From Undaria pinnatifida (Eukaryota; Sar; Phaeophyceae; Laminariales; Alariaceae): DNA of 64,000 nt. The DNA lies in contig JABAKD010000108.1 of the NCBI GenBank assembly GCA_012845835.1, positions 722,001 to 786,000 on the forward strand, given 5' to 3'. Position numbers and translations under genes: made by a program. Of the stretch, positions 36,126 to 48,100 are shown in pieces. Below the pieces are notes generated by a model. That model saw only the letters and a list, made by a program, of their open reading frames with translations, did not search any database and had not been told where the DNA came from. Within the stretch, counting starts at the first letter, position 1. Each line of letters starts with the position of its first letter.

Positions 36126-39100
36126 TCACAGCTGCCGCTTAACCTCATCGACCTTGTAGCACTGAACCACGTCTCCCTCTAGGAAGTCGTTGAAGTCTTC
36201 CAGAGCCACACCGCATTCCTACAAGCATAAACGGTACAACGGGAGCGACTGGTGTGTGAGCGGGTGATTGTTTTCAACATGCCACTGTTCTACAGGTGTA
36301 GAGGGTGTCACAAAATACCCGAAGCCGACGGGCCAGTCCAACGCAGCGCTTGGAGCTAATATGACAGCACCTCGGACAGGACACCCGACATATACCAAGC
36401 ACAGTACAAGCTAAATAAAAAAATAGTACAACACAACACACACCTAAAACCAACCATGACATGCTCCAACAACAAATAGTTGTGTGTGGGGGGGACGATC
36501 AGAGACAGTCCACTAGCAATGTCGTAAACCGCAACATATTAGGTATACACCAGGTACGAGGTAGCCGAAACGCAGCAGCTGCATCGGGCTCTTCGTGGTC
36601 GGAGGGGACGAACAACCGCACATCTGCCTTGACTACGTATCGTATATCAACATATCGATCTTTCAGCAGCGCGTCACATAGCACACACATCGCCCGCCGC
36701 GTATCATACGGGCCCTTCTTTCTTCTAGCCGGACGCCATTTAGACTGTTTTTGCGACCAAAGCTAGATATCAGGGAACTGAGTGATTGTTAATGTGAGCA
36801 TATCATCATCGTCATCACAAGTGCGATCAAACTGCCTTCCATCACTATAACCACCAGAGCTGTGTATCATGGTGCCATCGGACCCAGACTCCAAACCAAG
36901 GGCCGGAAAAGACACCCTCCCGTCCAACAGAGTTAGAACAGGGTCAATACTGCCTGTGCAGCAACTGTATAATACAGCAGCAGCTCACCTTGTCCTTGGT
37001 GACCTCGCTGACCCGATCCTTATGGCGTCTCATCGAGGCCGCCTTGCTGCCTTCCGCCACGACTACATCGTCGCGCAACACTCGAAAGAGGTGTGTGCGG
37101 CTGAGCTTTCCGGAGGACACGGTGAGGCCGGCAACCGTGACGCTTTCCTTATTCTTGCCCGTCGTTTGGAACACCTTATGCGGCATGGTAACGGTACCAC
37201 ACAACACGACACCACACCAGCACAGCGGAGATACCAAGGCAACACGATAGCAGCGCAGTTAGACTTGCACCTGACAAAAAAAATCAAATCAGCACATAAA
37301 AATGGCGATGTGCTTTTGAACAAGCCCCACCTGCAGTGGTTACGTAGCGTTCGTGCTCCGTGCCTCCTTCATCAACCGCGTTGCCGGCTCTAGCCACTGG
37401 AATACTAGAAATCAAAGAGATTCTGGCCATTGGGTGTATTTAGGAGCTACTCTTGGGAATGCTCCACCAATCCTATCAACGAACCCAAGACAGCGAGGTG
37501 AGATGAGTCGCGGGAGTACGATCATGCATCGTTTTATGGTCCAAAGGCTCCAGCCGCTACAACATGGCGAACCCAGGTAGATGCAAAACACGGGGAACTC
37601 AGGGATATTTAACATGGTGAACCCAGCGATATTTTACAGCGTGTACGCAAGGAGAGTTCATACGGTGAACAAACTTCTTCCAACGTCGAGACTCGAAATA
37701 TGACAACTGATGATATACGTCGCGCACACGGCAAACAACTATGGCCCAGACGCCACACAACGCTCGCCAAGGCATGGACGCTGTGAGGGAAAATAAATCA
37801 GACGGCTGTCCCTACGCAATTTTCGCAGCATTTTTCTAAAAAAATCTCCATAAAAGCAAACAAAAACATAATCTCTTTCAGTTTCGGTGTTGGTACATTC
37901 AACGTTTCATCGAAGTACTAAGCACAGGGCGCATCATGACCAAGCCCGATCGGTTCTGCCATTACCTCCGGCGTTCCGAGATCTCTGCGAGCAGGGGTCA
38001 TGAATTAGTAGTTAATAGCGGAGGGATGCTCTGAGGGCAATATCCAAGGCCATTGAAAAAATGCCGCATTGCTGCAATACTAGACTAACATTACAACACC
38101 ATCAAAACAGTTCGAGTAGGACAGCACAAATACAATGACAACAATAGAGCGACCCACAGGAGAACAATTTGTTACACGAAGCTTGCACGCAAAGACCAGA
38201 TTCAGTGAAATCCTCGATGTCACAGCTGAGGAGTCCTTTCTATTTTTTAACAACACACTAACCTGCAAAGTTTTGGCTTCACCGAGGACAGTTTCCGTCG
38301 CCTCCACCTGCAAGAACTCGGACATGACCGTCTTCACATCGTCCAGGAACCGGTAGATCACGTCGTGGCTGTAGATCTGCACACCTTCCTTCTGTGCCAT
38401 CGCCTGCCAAGAAGGGCCCCCATTGGGTGGATCGACGGTTACAATTGCCGACTATACGAAAGAAAAACGTCACCACGCTAACCAACGCATGGCGACGCAA
38501 CACCAAACAAGTTGACTCCAGCTCGCCAAGGGGCTTGCCCATTGGACGGATCAACGGCTACAATTACCACTTTTAGGACAGACAAAATCTGCCATCGTAA
38601 CCAACGAAACACCAAATACAATGATTTCCAGCTCCGTCGTTCACTTTCTACCTTAACCCTTGCAGTTCCGCGGAAATAATCCCGCAGTACGCTCGAAATT
38701 TCAAGTAGTTGTCCCAAAAACGCGGGTGCAGGTCTAAGGGAGTTACTTTCAAAGCGATCCACTATTATTCTGTACTCATAGCTCTGATCCGCAGTGCAGT
38801 TGCTTACCTTGACTTGGGGCGGCACATTTCCGACGTTAAAGGCGAAGATGGGTGCTTTCGCAAGGGCGGCTGCCTCCACATCGGACTGCGTCACCGCCCC
38901 CAGCTCTGCTCTCACCAGCGTCAACACAACCTCCTCTTGCGGAACCTCGGTGATAACCTTATCGGACGCAACGGGCACGAGCGGCCGGTCAAAAAAAGAC
39001 GACGCAGAAAAGGACTTATCAGCATATACAGCCGTGGTCCCGCGATAGCTACGCATCCTTGAGTGCGGGACCCCAGTTAAGTCTGGTGAAAATCGCTCGT

Positions 39101-42100
39101 CACGACAAAATCTTACAGCGTATCGTACCGTCCCGCGATAGTTCGGGTTTCCAGTGTAATACGGGTGTTGCCATCTGGCAAGACACCGCACTAACGTTGA
39201 CCCCGACTCCAAGTAGAAACGTACTGCAGTCGCCGCAAGCTTATCACCCTCAGCCGGGGAAGGTGCTCATTGGGTCGGCGTAGCTTAGCCCTCAGACTCT
39301 TCACCAAAGGAGCCATCAAGCCATGCAGAGCGGGTACGAGTGACTCAAACCTAACACTCATTTCCCTGAACGTCAAGACGACTATATAAGCCAGATCGAC
39401 ATCCATCGCGCACCTGAGACATGGCCTCCAGCATCCCGAACCCCTCGGCCTTGAAAATTGCGAAGCACTGAGCGGGTCCGTGATCCTCGTCGTCGTCCTG
39501 CACCTCCGCCCGTTTAATGGCGTCCTCTGCCTCCTTCATGGCCTTGCTGGCCCACTCTTCGGCGGCTTTAGCGGCTGCCTTCGACGAGTCGTCGCGCCTA
39601 GACTTCATTGTCCGCTGCGAGGTAGATTTTGTTTCGTGTCGAGTATTTTGGCGTATTTCCCGTCATGGGTGCGCCGCGAAGGAACGACCGGATCGACAGG
39701 GACGGCGCGATTTAGATTACAGCTATTAGTGGGCTAGAGCTGAGTAGCGTAGCTGATATTTATCATAACATTAAATTTTGATACATTGTATACATGAATA
39801 GCATAAGCTTCACGAGACTAGTCGTAGGCGGAAAGAGTAGAGCCAAGACTAGAGCACTACTGTAGAGCGGATTCGTGTAGAAAATATAAAACCTAAGTAG
39901 CGATGACCTCACCACAGCCTCCCTCGCTTCGTAAAGCGCTTTTTCTCGTCTTCTCACGGCTGCTTGCGCAGCGTCTTTGAGTCGCTTCACCGCTTGCTCG
40001 CTCAACCGCTTGTCGCCCAGACTCTCCGCCTGCCACGTCGTCCGTCAAACGAAAATTGGCCAACATATAGGTTACAAAGTTTAGACTGTAGGCACAACGA
40101 TCAACGCGAAATGTCTCATTACAACACGAACGATCAAAGCGCACTCAGCACGAACATGCCTAGAAAAATAACACACTATCAAAGAGCAGTCAGCTACAGC
40201 AGAAAGACTTGTCGACACAAACATGTGCACGGCAGAACAAGAGTGACGCAGTAGTCGAGCCCTTGCTGAACGCCAAAAACTAAACAGAAATGCCCGCATA
40301 AAAAACGGAGGCAAATCGTAGTCGCGTCGACCAATGGTAGCAAATCCCAAGCTCTCACGTGCTCTTCGAGCTGCTTCAAGTGCTGCTGCTTCTTTCGTTC
40401 GGCTACGATAGCGCGTGCTTCGGATTCCGATTCCACTACCAACACCTCGTCTCCCATTCGAGGTAGTCCTGTCAGGGTAAAATTGAGCGGTCCACGAACA
40501 AGCAGGAAGTAGAAAGATCGTCAGAACCGAGGTCATTCCAAGCGTTTAGTTCAAGGTAAAAGGGCTCTTCTTGTACAAAGGATGGATCGCTTAAAAGCGT
40601 TCTCACCTCGAGTCTTTTATGGAAAGGTCTCTTGAGGTGCTAAAAGCTTTACTCCAAAACGCTGTGATATTTAGTCTTGTGTAAAAGGTTTATTGAACTG
40701 CGAACACTCTTTTGAATTAAAAATGTCTCATGTGTATTCTTAAAAACTGTCACGCCGGAAGCTTTTTGCCCCACTCAATGCCATAATCGTAAACAGGGCA
40801 AAGTAAGCACGGTGCAAACGCTAAGAAAAAGTAAACACGCTGCAGAGGACAAGACAAACGACGCACGCTGTTCATTCTGCACTGCAGCATTGTACCAAAC
40901 ATTACACCAAGTTACAATGTACACGCCAACGCCACGTAGGGTTGGAAAGCTCAAGCGCTGAACGCCATACCGAAAAAACAGCACCACCGCACAATCGCTC
41001 GTGTAGCTTGGAGCAACTAGAGTAGAGTGTGTGCCCACCTTTCATACCCACGATGCGAACAGGTTGCGCCGCGCACGCGTCCGTTACCGTTTTCCCGCAG
41101 CTCGTCATCAACCTGGAGAACAGGCGCATTGCATTACCAGACATAACATCAACATCCCGCAAAAAATCGCCGTCATCATTCCGTTCTTCGCTCACACGCG
41201 AGGTGGGGCACCCCACGCGTGCCGTGGGACACGACGAAGGGGTACCAGTTAAAATGTTGCATGTTAAAAGCAGTCGTGACACCAACACACAAAGCTGTAG
41301 CAAACGCAGTAGAAGGCGAAAAATTCGAGCAAAGCGCACCAAATACCCGGAAAAAGCGCCCGACCCTTGGCACCAATCCGTTCGCTTCTCCGCTAATTAT
41401 TGCTACCGCGACGGCGAGCCGTGCCTGACTGCCGCCGACCTACGCCCCACGCCCGATCTCTAAAGTGTAAACCGTTTACAAGACGGACGTATGATGCTAC
41501 CTAGTATAGATCATCTAGAAATCTAAATCCTAACTTTGGCGATAAAATATGTTGTCCGGGATTATACAGACCAGGGGTCTGTCTGCCCTGAAATAGGTGT
41601 ATCATATATATTTATATCACAGATCATCAACAGGGGTCTCATATCATCTGTCGGATGTGTGCAAGGTGTAACATTCAATCGGTTAGGCCCATTGCGGCAC
41701 AACAAGACACATGCAGAGCACGCAAAACGCCACATCGCATCCTCCCTCTCTGCTTCCCTATCCCTCCCTCCCTCCTGATTCCTGAGGTACAGCAGTAGCT
41801 CTACTACACGGCTGCAAGAAACCATCCCCGCCTGGTCGAGCGACTCCCTTTTCTCCGACCGGTCGAATCGGTTGAATCGGTCGAATCGGTGAGATCGGAC
41901 GAACATCGCCGAGCGTCTCCCCTTTTTCGTTCGGTCAAAAATATCGAAAGATGCCGCGCCATTTCCTTTCATCCGGTCGGTTGAACCAATTGAATCTGTT
42001 GCAACGCCCAGATCGGTCCAATATCGGCGAGCGAACCCCTATTTTCCGACAGGTCAAATCCGTCGAGTCTGTCGAACTCGCCGAGAAAAAAATATTCATT

Positions 42101-45100
42101 CCCCCGCCCGTCGAGTCGGTCGGATACCAGCGAGCGAGTCCCTCCTTTCCGACCAGTTCAACCGGCCGAACTGATTAACAAATGGGTCGGAATCGCCTAG
42201 CGACTCCTTTGTCCATAATTGAACGAATCGGTCGAAAATCGGACAAACGATCATTAATAATCGGATTTTGGTCTCACATGCGCACTTTGCCGTACTCCGT
42301 TCCGGCGACGACCACATCCCGAGGCTTCAGCCTGCCCCACGTCACCAGGACATCGGCCACAGCCCCCTTCCCCCGCACCACCGCGCTGTCCACTACAATT
42401 CCCTCTGCAGCTGTCTGCGAGCCCACCAAAAACAGGAAAAAAACACCGGGCAACGCAGCCACACAGAACGGCCAGACAATCAATCAAAGAGGGGAGGAAC
42501 GCAGCGAGGCAAAGACACGGAGCGATTAATCAATCGCCAAGAACGCAAACAAGTCGATGGCGTACGACGAGGAGTGTAACGATAACGTGCTCAGCAAACT
42601 GCGGGCAACGAAATGGTACGCATCGCTCATAAAAGTCGATGTAACCACAGCCTCGTTTCCCACGTTTCGCACCAACATGTTGCGCTGGTCACCGTTGGGT
42701 ACCGCCAAATACTACTGGTCGTCACTGGCTACTGCTGGTAAACGCTGTTTACCGCTAGATACAGCACCATACCGCATGTTACCTTCGGCTGCCGCTGGGT
42801 TACAGCTAGTTACAGCTGGCTGCCGTTGGGTTACAGCTAGATACTGCTGGCTACATTGGTTGGTTTAGCCTCCGGGACTGTTGGTTGCTGGTCCCACTGC
42901 ACGTAGCCCTTGTCGAACGCCGGGCTGTCCTGCCTCGTCCATGAGCTCGGTAGTCTAAATCAGCAGGGGTCAATCTACAGCAGTGTGAAATACCTGGTAC
43001 CAGTTGTACTCGTGGGGTATCTCGAAAACACCGCGGTACTCAAGCTGCAGTATGAATACCAAGGCATCTGCTACTAGGCGTACTGGAAAAAATAGCGCAT
43101 TGCGAAACACTTACGATACAAGGAAACGAATTCAGCGCTAGGAGAAGTTACCTCGCCATCTGCTCGGAGCTCCAATACTTCGGCTTGAAGGACTAACGTC
43201 TCCAATAAGTCATCCATGCCCTCCTGCGTCACGGCGGACACCTGCTCCAAATGCACATAAAAGGCGAACGGTACACAAAAAGGACGAGGAGTTGGATAAG
43301 ATTGCCATGCTCATCAGAATAGGCACGGCGGGCACCTGCTCAATACACACAAAACACACAAAAAAAGCGCAAACGGCACACAAAAACCACACCAAGATGA
43401 ATAAGATTTGCCATGCCCGCCAGAATAGGCTCGCTCTTGTATGGCGTGTCTTATGGAACACCCTCATCTCTTATCCTACACAAAAAACGCAGCAGGAAAA
43501 TCAGTACCTGGTAATACACAACGGAGAAGATGAGTTGACTAGTTTTGATATTTTATTAGAATGAAGAAGGTCAGCGAGGACAGACTGCAGCAGTGCAGGT
43601 CGATGAGGACGCTTGTTCGGCTTGCTATTCTCACCGGCACTATCGGCACTTCCCCCCCGTATCCCTCCGTAATGATCTCGTGCTCCAGCAGCTGACGGGA
43701 TATATTTTCGACCGCCTTGTCCGCGTCCACGCCGTAGCGATCTACCTGCATCAGCACACAGAAAACATGCACCCAAGGTGGAAAGGGGTTCAGACACTAT
43801 TGAAATAGGATGAAACAAATTGGTCGTACGATAGCGTCTTCGCAGCTTGCAAGGGCGACAGACCTGAACGCCAAGGGAGCGCATCAGCAATAGTCACCAC
43901 TACTGAAAACATCAACCCTGCGCTTGTCACGTTGTACCAAAAGTAGTTGCACTTGCAAAGGAGTTACGATGATGCAGCTACTGCAGTGCAATTGCATTTA
44001 CGACTGCACCTACAGCTACAGAAACAGAAACAGCCACAACCACAGCTACAGGGACACAAAATACACACTTGGAAGCATGTTTTGCGGAAAATATGAAAAC
44101 GTGGGTGGTGAAAGGCCATTCACGTTTGACAGGCTCGATGGCCCACTTCTATCACACCATATTACGAAAAAAGCACGAATTCAGCCGTCAACGTAAACGC
44201 ATCATACAACGCGGGGCGAGACAGCTGACCTTGGTGACAGCCACCACTGGCGCTAGGTTGGGGAACTCCTTCAGCAGCTGAAACACCTAAAACACACAAG
44301 GCCAAACAGCGGGCGCCGGGAAATACAGCAGGTAAGACTGTATGATGGTGCAATCGTCAGCAGGGGGGCACTCATTTCCTGCGTAACCGTAGTCTTCAGA
44401 CTAGTGTGGTATGTGGTATGTGGTATGACCCTCGCATCCCCACCATGCCGGGACGGAGCACGTCGGGTTTTTACCGACTAGTCAGCCATCGCGCACACCA
44501 AGCGCGCAGCGCCGTGAGGTGTTCGACTAGTCGCATGAATGGTGAGCAGGGCCGGGGGGGGCGGTGTGGGGGGTTGGCCATCATCAAAGAGTCACCCTAA
44601 AACTTGAAAATATTGGCATGTAAACCCTCCTTAACCCTTGTCCAAGTGGTAAAATGATCCTCATCTAATTCCAACTATCTCGCCCTCATAAAGGAGAGCG
44701 GTGCCAAAAGGACCAATTGACAGTCGCGTGATAAGGCAGAGAGCACACGCATTTACTTCGGTACGGCGTCAATGTTGACCCTTCGTAACGGTCGGTCGCA
44801 GGAGAAGAGATCATACACGTCTTAGTGCGAAGACGCCAAATCGGCGGCGACAAGTAACCCCCCTCCGCCACACCACACACCACATGTCACACACCACGCA
44901 ACACACGAACCGTTACCTCGATGGTCTGGGACTTGACACCGTCGTCTGCCGCAACAACGACAACGACAATGTCCGTAAGGCGCGACGTTGCGTGACGCAT
45001 CGATTTAAAGGCAGCGTGCCCGGGGGTGTCGAAGAACGTCACGGAAGTGTCCTTCACGTTCACCTGATGAACGAACGGCCAAGCACGCCGATAAGGGCAG

Positions 45101-48100
45101 CCACAGCCACAACAGCAATACATCGTCAGATCAAACAAAAGTTTCAAGGAGGCAGACGTCGAAAATATTACAGTGCTGGAAGCTCCATCAACACGCCCGG
45201 TACCACAACGCTAAGCTAAAAAGAACAACGAAAAAGCACCCGCTGAAAAAGAGGACAAAGAACGCACCACATGCTATAAAAAGACGCTGTAAGGCAATAA
45301 GGCATCATGTGGCTGAATGGCCTCCTAAAACACGCGCCAATGACGACGCTGCAAACTAACGCACAACATGCTATCATACGGCGCTACATGGCTATATGTC
45401 AGTAAGTATGGTGAAATGGCCTGCTCACCGCAAACGCCCCTATTTTCTGCGTGATGCCCGCAGCCTCCGTTCCCGCGAGCTTGTTGGTTCGAAGCGCATC
45501 CAAGAGGGTAGTTTTTCCGTGATCGACGTGTCCCATCACGCTCACCACTGGCGGTCGCGGCGTCAGGCTGTCGAAAGATGCCTCCGTTACCGCTGTTCGA
45601 GTCAGATGGCTGTTTTCAACGGGAAGCGGTTGTCGGTAGGGATGGGATGGGATAGAACGGGATGCGGTGACATGGAGTGGGCTAGGTTGGGATGGAATGG
45701 AGTGCAGTAGAATGGGATGGAATGGGCTGGGTTGGGATGGAATGGAGTGCAGTAGAATGGGGTGGGATGGGGTAGGGTGATATGACATAGGATGGCATTG
45801 AATGGGACAGGATGCATGCGACGGGATGGGTTAGGGTGAGATGGCATGCCATGGGATCGGCATGTGCGGTACGGTGGCAGCTATGGAAGCCCAAGGAAGG
45901 CAACACAAGACCGAATTGAGGCAGGTGAAGGAGTAGGGTACGTGACGGTGGGCAGCACTAGGATTCACGTCATCAGATATTCCGTATCGTAGCACTACTG
46001 TGTGCAAAACTATCTTTGAGATTAAGCAGAGCTGCGATGCACTGACCAGGCACCTTCCCGATTGCCCTCTTGTTACCTCCGTGCTTCCTCTTTCAAGATT
46101 TTCAGGCCGTCTCTGTAAAATGCAGGGACAACCAATCCGAGGCCAGCTCCATAAGCGTCGAAGCCAAACTGTTCTGACCTTCGTGTTCGCCAGGTACTTG
46201 GTACCAGGTACCAGGTACCAGGTTCCAACACAAGGACAGAAACGCAGAAACCCCTACTGTGACAAGCACCCACAAAGCAGTCCAGTCGGACAAACTCATC
46301 ATCACGCCTGCGTCGCTGGGATAAAAATGAAGACTATGAGGGCATTTAGGAGCCATCCCGAGGTTTAAGGCTTTGCATTTCGGATTGGGGTTAGGGGGCA
46401 GGGGTAGTGCTGTAAATTATCCGGTTGTGAACCTACGGTAACATTTAGCAACCACCCCCGGGTTCAGGCCTAACGTTTCGAGTTGGAGTTAGGGATAGGA
46501 AAAGTTAGTGCTGTGTGCTGTTCGCCGATGGGGGATCGCTTACCTGTCTCGCAGCTTGAGAAGCTTCGTGCGTAGGCCGAACTCTTTGGCTACCATATGT
46601 CCGATATCCGGCTCTACCATGGAGGAGGGAGAGACCCTACCCTCTCCCATCTGCCGAAGCATGTTCACGACCTCCGACGCTTTCTTCGACATGGCCATAG
46701 CCAGCTCGCGAACAGGAACCGGCACAGCAGGGATCTGGGAGCAGGCGAGAGAGACGGTTGCCACTTGGGTCATGCGAGATTGTCATCATCAATAATCGGA
46801 GGGGCTTCCGGAGATTCAGCAACTGGCCCAGGGGGGCAACATTGTGCGGGGGCATATTAAAACAGTATTTAGTTTCTTAACCATCGTGATTGACAGCTTG
46901 CATAGCGCGACGCGTCCAGCGTTTATGAAAAACGGGATGTGGGTTAGAGGTTCCGTCAGTATAAAGGTAAAAAAATACCGTCGGAAGAGTCAAGTAATAG
47001 CTGACAAGGATTTTCCCCACGTGACAGCGGTCTAGTATTAGTACCTGCACTTCCTTGGACACGACTTTGACCTCCCGCCTCTTCCGGCTTGCCCCCTGCT
47101 CTCCCCTGTGTGATGCATGTGATCCCCCATACCTGGCCAAAGTGTGATACAGGTTGCGGTTCACCGGTCCATACGTAGAAATAGCGACAGCGGTAGCCAT
47201 TACATTTATACATTACGGGGAGACGGTATGTAGCGTCCAGGTACAGACGCGTCGCGAAGCACACGGTCGAGGCTTGTCAAACAAGTATCATGCCAGAAGC
47301 GCCATGTGCCACATTTTCAAAACTCTACTGGGCTGAACAAAGGTCCAGTTCTCCGAAATGAAAAAACATACCAGCAGCGCGAACAGCGTTCAACACTGCG
47401 TCTATCTCAACGAGACAGCAGCATCACAAAAGTTAACACCATCACACAAGACAGCAGCATCAAAACAGCATGACAGCAGCATCACAAAATTCTTCTACAG
47501 TCGGGGTTCCTCAATAATGCGCTCTGCGCAAGGCTGCATCTCAATGTAAAGCGGTCAAAAGCGCTTGGCGCTACTGGGAATTGCACTCATAGCCTGGAAT
47601 GAATGAGGCGGCTTGATATTGCTGTGACACTCCAACGCCTTCCTGGGAGAAGCCTACTGTAACCTATTAAGGTTCAAATTATTAGCTGTAAAACGAAACA
47701 ATTACGATGACGAGTCAACTTGGTTACCGTTGATGTAGACAATACCATGGTATTAAGATACTCAAAGCCCGAATTCTAGTCCCTTCTGCTCCTGTAATCG
47801 AGCAAGAGCAAGGCATATTAGCGAAGCAACGTCGCCGGATCGAGGGTGCACAGCATGTGTCGACCATTGCCAGCTGGGCACTGTTTAACGCGGGTTGCTC
47901 CTGAGTGTTCCTCACAATTGGACCACGTTACCTATAATGGAGTCTCACCTGCCCCCTGTCATCATTTTGTCCAGGGCTTCGCGTTGCTTCTGCACGTCGC
48001 CGCTGTCTTGCTTTGCCGGCAACATCCACGGCATCGCGGCGCCTCCACCTGCACTGCCGTTTATAGCAGGCCGCGGCTTCGGCCTCGACGAGAGCTGGCT

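Noticed and set aside
38478-39212. 244-codon minus-strand frame as a separate gene
   Set aside because: Only 38957-38808 carries IF-2 homology and fits the splice phases; the rest is intron.
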